Origin: Thermoleophilia bacterium
GTDB lineage: Bacteria > Actinomycetota > Thermoleophilia > Miltoncostaeales > Miltoncostaeaceae
Length of the DNA stretch: 12,597 nucleotides
Direction of reading: 5' to 3'
Assembly: GCA_029861485.1 (NCBI GenBank)
Contig: JAOTZF010000016.1
Location: 1 to 12,597, forward strand
Position 1 is the first letter of the stretch, and every line of letters starts with the position of its first letter. Both the position numbers and the translations under genes were made by a program. Under the pieces are notes generated by a model that had not been told where the DNA came from, did not search any database, and saw nothing but the letters and a program-made list of their open reading frames with translations. Positions 5,577 through 11,602 of this stretch are shown one piece after another.

Positions 5577-5993
5577 ATGTTCCGCCGAACGAGCGCTGGC
5601 ACACGTTTTGAGACCGTCGCCGCGGCGTGGGGCGGGCTGGTGCCGGCGATCGCCCTGATCGCGACCAGCACCCAGCCGGAGGTGTTGCGACTGGTCATCG
5701 CGATGGTCGCTTTCGCGATCGGAGGGTTCCTGTGCGGAATCCGAGCCACGAACCGTCGCGCGGCCCATGGCGTCGTCGCGGCGCTGATCGGAGTGGGGAT
5801 CTACGTCGCGTTCATCGGCGTGACCCATGTCGCGAGCTGGGTCGGCATCGGACCCGAGCCCTTCGGCATCGAGCCGTCCGAGCCCGCGCGGCTCGCGATT
5901 CTCGTCGGGGTCGGCGTTGTCACCTCAGGACTCGCCGGGGCCCTCGCGGGGTTGATGCTCAGCTCGGCGGGTGCGTCCCGCATCGGCGCTTAG
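5577..5993 (+). CDS. Four-helix integral membrane protein of unknown function
   Basis: 138 residues from ATG 5577. Four hydrophobic helices are evident at about 13-30, 36-56, 63-85 and 105-129, with a basic loop (RATNRRAAHG, 56-65) between helices 2 and 3 and a Pro/Glu-rich loop (about 91-104) between 3 and 4. The even helix number and basic loops put both ends in the cytoplasm. It resembles small actinobacterial membrane proteins without assigned function, and no catalytic residues stand out. There is no good Shine-Dalgarno; a TAGCAT -10 six nt upstream argues for a leaderless mRNA. It shares the 48-nt intergenic space with tatA, and its TAG stop interlocks with the TAA of dcd (TTAG, 5990-5993). 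A link to protein export is possible only by position. Confidence 0.7.
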   Translation: MFRRTSAGTRFETVAAAWGGLVPAIALIATSTQPEVLRLVIAMVAFAIGGFLCGIRATNRRAAHGVVAALIGVGIYVAFIGVTHVASWVGIGPEPFGIEPSEPARLAILVGVGVVTSGLAGALAGLMLSSAGASRIGA

Positions 5994-6559
5994 CCGCCCG
6001 GAAAGTTCCGCGCGTACCGGGAGTCGACGGGGCCGCGCTGGCCCTGGTACTTGGAACCGAGCTCGGGGTGTCCGTACGGACGCTCCGCCGGCTGGTCGAG
6101 GCTCATGAACGAGAGTTGGCCGATCTTCATCCCGAGATGGATGGTGATCGGCAGCCGCGCCACGTTCGAGAGCTCGAGCGTGATGGTGCCGTCCCATCCA
6201 GGGTCGATGAAGCCCGCCGTGGAGTGGATCAGCAGGCCCAGGCGACCGAGGCTGGACTTTCCCTCCAGCCGAGCCACCAGGTCGTCGGGCAGGCCCACGC
6301 GCTCGACCGTCGAGCCCAGTACGAACTCGCCGGGATGCAGGATGAACGGCGCATCCTCGGTGATCTCGACCAGCTCGGTGAGGTCGTCGAGCGGCTCCCG
6401 CACGTCGATGTACGGCCGGCGGCTGTTGTGGAAGACCCTGAATTGCGCGGCAACGCGCACGTCGATCGACGAGGGCTGTACGAGGCCTGCGTCATAGGGG
6501 TCCACGACCAGCTGCCCGTCGGAGATCAGCCGGCGGATCGTGCCGTCGGAGAGAACCAC
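5990..6559 (-). CDS. dcd: dCTP deaminase, probably bifunctional dCTP deaminase/dUTPase
   Basis: 189 residues from GTG 6559-6557, reading MVLSDGTIRRLI like other Dcd N-termini; an upstream in-frame GTG at 6592 would add 11 non-conserved residues. TATCCT ends 7 nt before 6559, supporting a leaderless start there. Conserved blocks are VQPSSIDVRV (27-36), EGKSSLGRLGL (99-109), HSTAGFIDPGWDGTITLE (112-129, with the expected catalytic Glu at 129), GMKIGQLSF (143-151) and YQGQRGP (171-177). The enzyme deaminates dCTP; the close resemblance to the mycobacterial protein suggests it also hydrolyses dUTP to dUMP, feeding thymidylate synthesis. It is divergent from lipA. The family call is certain; bifunctionality is inferred from similarity I remember, not from an alignment. 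Confidence 0.95.
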   Translation of the reverse strand: MVLSDGTIRRLISDGQLVVDPYDAGLVQPSSIDVRVAAQFRVFHNSRRPYIDVREPLDDLTELVEITEDAPFILHPGEFVLGSTVERVGLPDDLVARLEGKSSLGRLGLLIHSTAGFIDPGWDGTITLELSNVARLPITIHLGMKIGQLSFMSLDQPAERPYGHPELGSKYQGQRGPVDSRYARNFPGG

Positions 6560-6566
6560 GCCCGCG

Positions 6567-6572
6567 AGGATA
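6567..6572 (-). promoter_or_regulatory. -10 box of dcd (leaderless)
   Basis: TATCCT on the minus strand ends 7 nt before the chosen GTG. No Shine-Dalgarno is present. The -35 region (around 6590-6595) is weak. Confidence 0.5.
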
Positions 6573-6603
6573 GGCGATCCGTCCGACCGCACCCATTTCT
6601 CGC

Positions 6604-6609
6604 TACCCT
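6604..6609 (+). promoter_or_regulatory. -10 box of lipA (leaderless)
   Basis: TACCCT ends 6 nt before GTG 6616. The 56 nt between dcd and lipA must hold both promoters. The -35 region for lipA (about 6581-6587) is weak. Confidence 0.5.
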
Positions 6610-6615
6610 CAGGAC

Positions 6616-7665
6616 GTGGCTCTGGAACGCGCCCTGTCCTGTAAAGACGGCATCCCCGCCGACCTGCTCGCGGACTTGCGGCTGGCCCATGCCGAGGGGA
6701 AGCTGCCCGATCTGCTGCTCGGCGACGAGCACATCGGAGACACGCCGCGCGAGGATCTGGAGGCGGTAGAGACCGCCATCGAGGAGTTGGAGCAGCTGGC
6801 GCGCGGCAAGCGCCTGCCGCGCTGGGTAATCGCCAAGAACCCCCTTTCCGAGGGTTTCGTGCGCACCAAGGCCCTGATGCGCACCGAGAACCTGGTCACC
6901 GTCTGCGAAGAGGCGGCCTGCCCGAACATCGGGCAATGCTGGTCACGTGGCACGGCCACGTTCATGATCTCGGGCTCCAACTGCACCCGAGGGTGCCGGT
7001 TCTGCAACGTGGCGACCGCTCGCCCGGTCGGCCCGCCCGATCCTGAGGAGCCCGCCCACGTCGCTGAGGCCGCTGCGCAAATGGGCCTGAAGTTCGTGGT
7101 GGTGACGGCGGTTGCCCGCGACGATCTGCCCGACGGCGGCGCGACGCACTTCGCCGCGACGATCCGGGCTCTTCGCGAACGGCTGCCGGAGACTCGAGTG
7201 GAGGTGCTCATCCCCGACCTCGCGGGGGCATGGGACGCGCTCGAGGTTGTGATCGATGCGGCGCCCGACGTGCTGAACCACAACACCGAGACGGTGCCCC
7301 GCCTTTACTCGGTGGTGCGGCCCGGCGCGCGATACGAGCGCACGCTTGAGCTCCTGGCACGGGCGCGTTCCGCGGGCATGCGTACCAAGAGCGGCATCAT
7401 GGTGGGCCTCGGCGAGAGGCTGTCGGAGATCTCCGCGGTCTTCTCCGACCTCGCCAACGTCGGGTGCGACCTAGTGACGGTCGGCCAATACCTTCGACCG
7501 TCGCCGAACCACCTGCCGGTCGCGCGCTTCTATGCCCCCGCCGAATACCCCGCGATCGCCGCGATGGGCCGGGAGCTCGGTCTGGCCCATGTGGAGGCCG
7601 GCGCCCTGGTCCGCTCGTCGTTCGAGGCCGACCGGGTCGCGGACGCGCTGCAGGCACGGGCATAG
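6616..7665 (+). CDS. lipA: Lipoyl synthase with an N-terminal extension
   Basis: 349 residues from GTG 6616. LipA is a radical-SAM enzyme that inserts two sulfur atoms into protein-bound octanoyl groups to make lipoyl cofactors for 2-oxoacid dehydrogenases and the glycine cleavage system. Both iron-sulfur sites are complete: the auxiliary cluster CEEAACPNIGQC (C97, C102, C108) and the radical-SAM motif CTRGCRFC (C123, C127, C130). The C-terminal R-S-S-F (333-336) matches the family R-S-S-Y segment whose Ser ligates the auxiliary cluster. The conserved part starts near residue 66 (RLPRW), so about 65 residues precede it, a helical acidic stretch longer than in usual LipA. A TACCCT -10 six nt before the GTG supports translation of the extension. 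No lipB is in the window. Confidence 0.95.
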   Translation: MALERALSCKDGIPADLLADLRLAHAEGKLPDLLLGDEHIGDTPREDLEAVETAIEELEQLARGKRLPRWVIAKNPLSEGFVRTKALMRTENLVTVCEEAACPNIGQCWSRGTATFMISGSNCTRGCRFCNVATARPVGPPDPEEPAHVAEAAAQMGLKFVVVTAVARDDLPDGGATHFAATIRALRERLPETRVEVLIPDLAGAWDALEVVIDAAPDVLNHNTETVPRLYSVVRPGARYERTLELLARARSAGMRTKSGIMVGLGERLSEISAVFSDLANVGCDLVTVGQYLRPSPNHLPVARFYAPAEYPAIAAMGRELGLAHVEAGALVRSSFEADRVADALQARA

Positions 7666-7769
7666 CCGACCGACATTTCGTTCAGTTTCGGGCCGCACCG
7701 GCCGATACCAGGTGTGCGCCGGCCGCAGGATGGGCCGGAAGAGCCGACGTCTTGGATAGCAGGGATGAC

Positions 7770-8195
7770 ATGAGCGAATACGTCACCAAGAAGATCGCGC
7801 TGCCGGGTGGCCGCGTGATCGACATCGTGTACTTCGCAGACCCCGGCGATCTGCCCGAGCCCGAGCGCCTTCCCGTTGCTCCCGGGGAGGTCCGCCCGTC
7901 CCGCGACGTTCTGCACGTCTGTAGTCAGTGCGGCAGCGACCTGGTGTATCCGGTTGCCTGGGAGGAGCGCTCGGGAGAAAAGTGGCACGTCGTGCGTCGC
8001 TGCCCCGAGTGCGAGTGGCGCGGGGAGGGCGAGTTCCACCAGGTGGACGTCGAGATCTTCGACGACATCCTCAACGAGGGCACCGACGACCTGCTCGGCT
8101 CCCTCCGCGGCCTAGCCCGCACGAACATGCAAGAGGATGTCGAGGCCCTCATCGCCGCGATCAACGACGACCGCATCCTGCCGGAGGACTTCTAG
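7770..8195 (+). CDS. Zinc-ribbon protein of unknown function
   Basis: 141 residues from ATG 7770. The centre is a four-Cys zinc ribbon: C-S-Q-C (51, 54) and C-P-E-C (78, 81) separated by 23 residues of beta-hairpin character (DLVYPVAWEER...WHVVRRC). A beta-rich N-terminus (KKIALPGGRVIDIVYF) precedes it, and an acidic helical C-terminus (about 93-141, with VEALIAAINDDRILPEDF at the end) follows. The layout suggests a small protein- or RNA-binding adaptor, but no family is recognised. It lies 104 nt after lipA and 57 nt before the rhodanese start, all on the plus strand. AGGGA lies just upstream of the ATG; a TAGCAG 7 nt before the ATG is a near -10 match, so the mode of initiation is uncertain. 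Confidence 0.75.
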   Translation: MSEYVTKKIALPGGRVIDIVYFADPGDLPEPERLPVAPGEVRPSRDVLHVCSQCGSDLVYPVAWEERSGEKWHVVRRCPECEWRGEGEFHQVDVEIFDDILNEGTDDLLGSLRGLARTNMQEDVEALIAAINDDRILPEDF

Positions 8196-8217
8196 GCGCC
8201 CATCGGCCGCTCGGCGT

Positions 8218-8226
8218 TGCTAGCCT
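8218..8226 (+). promoter_or_regulatory. Extended -10 of the rhodanese gene
   Basis: TGCTAGCCT is TGN-TANNNT. A start site near 8233 would give a leader of about 20 nt carrying the GAGGGGG ribosome binding site of the TTG start at 8253. Confidence 0.4.
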
Positions 8227-8252
8227 CGACCAATCTGGCGAGGGGGCTTCAG

Positions 8253-8573
8253 TTGAGCGACATCACCGTGGCCGATGCCCACGCCCGCTGGAGCGAGGGC
8301 GCGCTCAGCATCGTCGACGTTCGCGAGCACGATGAGCATGACGCTACCCGTATCGACGGCGTGCCGTTGATCCCCATGGGCGAAGTCATGGATCGCATCG
8401 ACGAGCTTCCCGACGCACCGCTCGCCATCCTCTGCCGCAGCGGAAACCGAAGCGGCAAGGTCGCCGACCACCTCAACGCGATGGGCGAGCACGGTGAGGT
8501 TCTGAACGTCGAAGGCGGAATCCTCGCTTGGGCGGCTGAGGGGCTTCCGTACGAGGGCGAGAGCCCCCGCTAG
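8253..8573 (+). CDS. Single-domain rhodanese (sulfurtransferase-like)
   Basis: 106 residues from TTG 8253, chosen because GAGGGGG (8240-8246) sits 6 nt upstream; the earlier TTG at 8217 has no such site. The protein is one rhodanese domain: IVDVREHDEH (20-29) with the conserved D-V-R-E, a proline/glycine strand, and the active-site loop C-R-S-G-N-R-S with the catalytic Cys at 61 that carries the persulfide. It ends with NVEGGILAWAAEGLP, the usual C-terminal helix (GG-x-x-A-W). Such small rhodaneses act in the cytoplasm as sulfur carriers or in thiosulfate/persulfide handling; the specific donor is unknown. Its TAG stop is interlocked with the TAG of the convergent ada gene (CTAG at 8570-8573). 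Confidence 0.9.
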   Translation: MSDITVADAHARWSEGALSIVDVREHDEHDATRIDGVPLIPMGEVMDRIDELPDAPLAILCRSGNRSGKVADHLNAMGEHGEVLNVEGGILAWAAEGLPYEGESPR

Positions 8574-9643
8574 CGCGAGGGGTCCCCTTCGTCGCCGTGC
8601 TCGCGGGCGAGCACGGCGCCTTTCAGGCCAATTCCCCAACGGTACCCAGCCAGGCCTCCATCGGCGGCGATGACGCGGTGGCATGGGGTCAGTAGCGCGA
8701 GCGGGTTGCTGGCGCAGGCGCGGGCGACGGCCCGAGCGGCCGACGGGCGCCCGATCGCCCAGGCGACCTCGCCGTAGGTGCGGGTCTCGCCCGCCGGAAT
8801 CGCACGCAGGTATTCCCACACCTGTCGCTGGAACGCCGTGGCGCGCACGTCCATCGGCAGGCGCGCGTCCGGGACACGGTGCTCGAGGAGATCCCGAGTC
8901 GACTCCAGGGCCTGCCGCAGCAGCGCGTCATCCTCGGCGAGCTCTGCCTGCGGAAACTCCCGGCGGAGCTCGCCGACCAGGGTCCGCTCATCCGACCCCA
9001 GCGCGACGTGGCAGATGCCATGCTCGGTCGTGGCCGCGAGGTATGGCCCAAGCGGCCCGTGTGCGGTCGAATAGCGGATCACGACGCCAGGCGCTCCGTC
9101 CCGGTAGCGCGCCGGCGTCGTGCCGAGGATTCCCTGTGCCGCCTCATAGAGGCGGCTACCCGAGCCGTATCCCGCGCGATATTGCGCGTCGGACACCGGT
9201 GCGCCCTCCCGGAGGCGGGCGCGAAGCCGCCGCCGCCGCACGCTGTCGGCATACTGTCGCGGAGTGATTCCCGTGGCCGCCAGAAAGCTCCTTCGCAGCG
9301 TGGAGGCCGACGTACCGACCCGCGCTGCGAGCTGGTCGGCGGGAAGTGTTGGCGGCGTGCTCGCCTCGATCTGCTCGATGGCCTCGAGCGCGAGCCCCAC
9401 GTGACGATCGCCCGCGTCGTCTGGCGCGCAGCGCAGGCACGCACGAAAGCCCGCCTCGCGGGCCTCGTCCGCGCTCGCGAAGAACCGGACGTTCTCGCGC
9501 CGCGGGCGCCGCGCCCGACAGGTCGGCTGGCAGTAGATGCCGGTCGAGGTAACGGCGTAGACGAAACTGTCGCCCGCCCTCTGCGAGTGCGTGCGCACCG
9601 CATGCCAGCGGGCCTCGTCGGTATCCGGGAAGGCCGTGCTCAT
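8570..9643 (-). CDS. ada: Bifunctional Ada: methyl-phosphotriester sensor, AraC regulator and O6-methylguanine-DNA methyltransferase
   Basis: 357 residues from ATG 9643-9641. Domains in order: Ada zinc-binding domain (about 10-75) with Cys 38, 42, 69 and 72, the first of which accepts methyl groups from DNA phosphotriesters; an AraC-type helix-turn-helix (about 85-181, with ITPRQYADSVRRRRLRARL and the second helix near AGYGSGSRLYEA); and a methyltransferase domain with the active-site P-C-H-R-V, Cys at 321. These positions equal those of the E. coli protein as I recall it. It removes alkyl damage by suicide transfer and, once methylated, activates repair genes. No alkB, alkA or second ogt lies beside it, so it may regulate only itself or distant targets. 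TAGGTT ends 6 nt before the ATG, so its mRNA looks leaderless. Confidence 0.95.
   Translation of the reverse strand: MSTAFPDTDEARWHAVRTHSQRAGDSFVYAVTSTGIYCQPTCRARRPRRENVRFFASADEAREAGFRACLRCAPDDAGDRHVGLALEAIEQIEASTPPTLPADQLAARVGTSASTLRRSFLAATGITPRQYADSVRRRRLRARLREGAPVSDAQYRAGYGSGSRLYEAAQGILGTTPARYRDGAPGVVIRYSTAHGPLGPYLAATTEHGICHVALGSDERTLVGELRREFPQAELAEDDALLRQALESTRDLLEHRVPDARLPMDVRATAFQRQVWEYLRAIPAGETRTYGEVAWAIGRPSAARAVARACASNPLALLTPCHRVIAADGGLAGYRWGIGLKGAVLAREHGDEGDPSR
8594..8617 (+). terminator. Strong hairpin after the rhodanese gene, inside the ada 3' end
   Basis: GCCGTGCTCGC and GCGAGCACGGC are perfect complements separated by two G (about a 10-bp stem with a 4-base CGGG loop). On the plus strand it starts 21 nt after the rhodanese stop and is followed by a short GCCTTTC. 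It is a plausible terminator for the rhodanese transcript, placed within the last codons of ada, where the same bases encode part of the C-terminus. Confidence 0.5.
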
Positions 9644-9649
9644 GCCGTG

Positions 9650-9655
9650 AACCTA
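9650..9655 (-). promoter_or_regulatory. -10 box of ada (leaderless)
   Basis: TAGGTT on the minus strand ends 6 nt before the ATG. No Shine-Dalgarno is present. The -35 (about TGGCGG, 9678-9673) is weak, which fits a promoter that needs an activator such as methylated Ada. Confidence 0.45.
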
Positions 9656-9698
9656 CGGCGGGCTCGCTGCCACCGCCATCCGCTTCTCGCCGAGTAAC

Positions 9699-9721
9699 TC
9701 CGACGCGCTAGAAGCGTCGGA
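9699..9721 (-). terminator. Hairpin across the mqnC stop codon
   Basis: TCCGACGC and GCGTCGGA form a perfect 8-bp stem with a 7-nt loop, and the mqnC TAG stop (9710-9708) lies in the loop. It is the last structure of the menaquinone operon before the ada promoter. There is no U-tract, so it may be a tract-less terminator. Confidence 0.45.
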
Positions 9722-10805
9722 CGGTTCGGTACAGGGTGTCGCGCTGTACGGCACGCCGCCCCGTGGCCTCGATCGCGGAGACCATCCGCTCGGTGTCGAG
9801 CCGGAATGCCGTGCCGGCGGCCCGCACCACGTTCTCCTCGATCATGATCGAGCCCATGTCGTCGCAGCCAAAGGCGAGCGCCAGCTGGCCGATCCGGAGG
9901 CCCTGGGTCACCCAGGACGACTGGAAGTGCTCGAAGTTGTCCAGGTAGAGGCGGCTCACCGTCAGCATCCGCAGATAGTCGGCGGCGGTGGCGTGCTGGT
10001 GATCGTCGCCACGTCGGCTACCGCCGCCCGACTGGTAGCTCCAGCACACGAAGGCCCGGAAGCCCTGGTGCTCGTCCTGGAGGTCGCGCAGGCGCCGGAG
10101 GTGCTCGATGCGCTCCTGGAGGGTCTCGACGGTCCCGTACATCATCGTCGCCGTTGTCGACATGCCGGCTCGGTGCGCGACGCGCATTACCTCGAGCCAC
10201 TCATCGCTCTTGGTCTTCTTGGGCGCGATGACCTCGCGTACCCGGTCGACCAGGATCTCTGCGCCCCCGCCCGGCACCGAGTCGTGGCCGGCGGCGCGCA
10301 GGCGCTCCATGGTCTCCTCGAGCGACAGCTTCGAGAAATGGGCGATGTGCAGGATCTCTGACGGCGAGAGGGCGTGGAGGTGGATCGGATAGCGGGACTT
10401 GATGTCGGAAAACAGGTCCTCATACCACTCGATTTGCAGCCCGGGATGATGGCCGCCCTGCAGCAGAAGAGCGGTCCCTCCCAGGTCAAGGGTCTCCTCG
10501 ATCTTCTGAAAGATCACCTTCTTCGACAGGACATAGCCCTCGGGGTCGCGCGGCAGGCGGTAGAAGGCACAGAAGTCGCAGTCGGTGATGCAGAAGTTCG
10601 TGTAGTTCACGTTGCGGTCCACGATGAACGTGACCTCGTCGTCATCGCTGGTTCTGGCCCGCGCGGCGGCGGCGGCCTCGCCCAGCGCGACCAGATCGTC
10701 GGAGCGCAGCAGCGCCAGGGCTTCCTCGTCGCTTATCCGACCACCACCGGCGGCCCGGTCGAGAATCGGCGTGATCTCAGCTTGTGGCGGTGCGGCAGTG
10801 GTCAT
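9708..10805 (-). CDS. mqnC: Cyclic dehypoxanthinyl futalosine synthase (radical SAM)
   Basis: 365 residues, the normal length for MqnC. The radical-SAM motif is C-I-T-D-C-D-F-C (C72, C76, C79) in the context NVNYTNFC...CAFYR; the A-F-Y-R ending points to MqnC rather than MqnE, which has A-F-x-Q or similar. Further blocks are LQGGHHPGL (115-123), the SVPGGGAEIL loop (176-185), the HRAGMSTTATMMYG strand (211-224) and SSWVTQGLRIGQLALAFGCDDMGS (296-319). It cyclises dehypoxanthinyl futalosine on the way to 1,4-dihydroxy-6-naphthoate in menaquinone synthesis. Start ATG 10805-10803 overlaps the mqnA TGA (ATGA), implying coupled translation. A basic, His-rich stretch GGGSRRGDDHQHATA (259-273) replaces the shorter loop I recall in other members. 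Confidence 0.93.
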   Translation of the reverse strand: MTTAAPPQAEITPILDRAAGGGRISDEEALALLRSDDLVALGEAAAAARARTSDDDEVTFIVDRNVNYTNFCITDCDFCAFYRLPRDPEGYVLSKKVIFQKIEETLDLGGTALLLQGGHHPGLQIEWYEDLFSDIKSRYPIHLHALSPSEILHIAHFSKLSLEETMERLRAAGHDSVPGGGAEILVDRVREVIAPKKTKSDEWLEVMRVAHRAGMSTTATMMYGTVETLQERIEHLRRLRDLQDEHQGFRAFVCWSYQSGGGSRRGDDHQHATAADYLRMLTVSRLYLDNFEHFQSSWVTQGLRIGQLALAFGCDDMGSIMIEENVVRAAGTAFRLDTERMVSAIEATGRRAVQRDTLYRTVRRF

Positions 10806-11602
10806 GCGGCCAGTCGGGGAACCTCGTCGAGCAGGCCCGCGGACCGGGCCAGCTGCAGGAAATGCTCGAGGCCGGCGCGCTCCGCCGGTCCGAAATCGAA
10901 TCGTAGCCGCCGGAAGTAGGACCGGATGTACTCGACGGAGAATGGGAACCTCTCGGCGGCCGCCACCACCACGAGCTCCGGATCCTTCGCGTACTCCCCC
11001 CGTGCCGAGCGCAGGCGTTGGCTGAGGGCGGCGACCTCATCCGGCCGGGCAACAGCGACGTCACCTCGAGCCGCCCAAACGGCGAAGACCATCGGCAGCC
11101 CGGTGCGAGCGCGCCAGACCTCCGAGAGGTCGGTGCGGTACGTGCCAAGGCCGGCGCGCAGCCCCTCGAGCGCCTGATCTCCGATCAGCATCACGCCGTC
11201 GACGTCCTCCAGCGCGCTGGCCGGGTCGCCCTCGAGGGTACGAAAGGGCTCGGGCTCGGCTCCGACGAGCACACGCAGCAGCGCGACCGAGGTCGCGCTA
11301 TCGGGCGTCACGGCGACGTGCCGTAGCCGCTGGAACGGGACGTTGGAGAACACCTGGATCGAGTCGACGGCGCCGTTCGCGCTGATCGAGGCGACCGGCA
11401 AGAGCTTCAGCTGATCGGCGTTGCGAGCGTAGGAGATGCTCGAGACGGCGGAGATGTCGAGCTCGTCCCGCAACAATGCGTCGTTCAGCTGGGTCGGCAC
11501 CCCGTCCTCGAAGGTGAGGTCGTCGCGCGGACCGTTCTCCAGGCCGTGGTAGATGGGGTACATGTTGAGCGCCGCGATGCGGCCCACTCGGAGGGTGCTC
11601 AT
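10802..11602 (-). CDS. mqnA: Chorismate dehydratase
   Basis: 266 residues from ATG 11602-11600; the longer open frame upstream overlaps the preceding gene in another frame. MqnA removes water from chorismate to give 3-[(1-carboxyvinyl)oxy]benzoate, the first step of the futalosine pathway. The N-terminus VGRIAALNMYPIYHGL matches the family start (VGRIxYLNxxP). Other hallmarks are DGVPTQLNDALLRDELDISAVSSISYA, SANGAVDSIQVFS, the I-G-D-Q-A-L segment and TGLPMVFAVWAAR, all of the periplasmic-binding-protein-like fold. Both gene junctions are ATGA overlaps: with the radical-SAM-like gene upstream (11599-11602) and with mqnC downstream (10802-10805). This shows a tightly coupled operon. Confidence 0.93.
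   Translation of the reverse strand: MSTLRVGRIAALNMYPIYHGLENGPRDDLTFEDGVPTQLNDALLRDELDISAVSSISYARNADQLKLLPVASISANGAVDSIQVFSNVPFQRLRHVAVTPDSATSVALLRVLVGAEPEPFRTLEGDPASALEDVDGVMLIGDQALEGLRAGLGTYRTDLSEVWRARTGLPMVFAVWAARGDVAVARPDEVAALSQRLRSARGEYAKDPELVVVAAAERFPFSVEYIRSYFRRLRFDFGPAERAGLEHFLQLARSAGLLDEVPRLAA

Noticed and set aside
5529..5828. Longer N-terminus for TatA (161 residues)
   Set aside because: The GTG at 5528 has AGAGGAG upstream and gives a standard TatA start; the extra part lies opposite the divergent membrane protein.
5627..6769. A 380-residue plus-strand frame across the membrane protein, dcd and lipA
   Set aside because: It is Arg/His-rich, crosses three well-supported genes in other frames and has no domain or ribosome binding site.
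8879..9697. A 272-residue plus-strand frame opposite ada
   Set aside because: It is a shadow of the Ada coding sequence, whose domains and active-site Cys are unambiguous.
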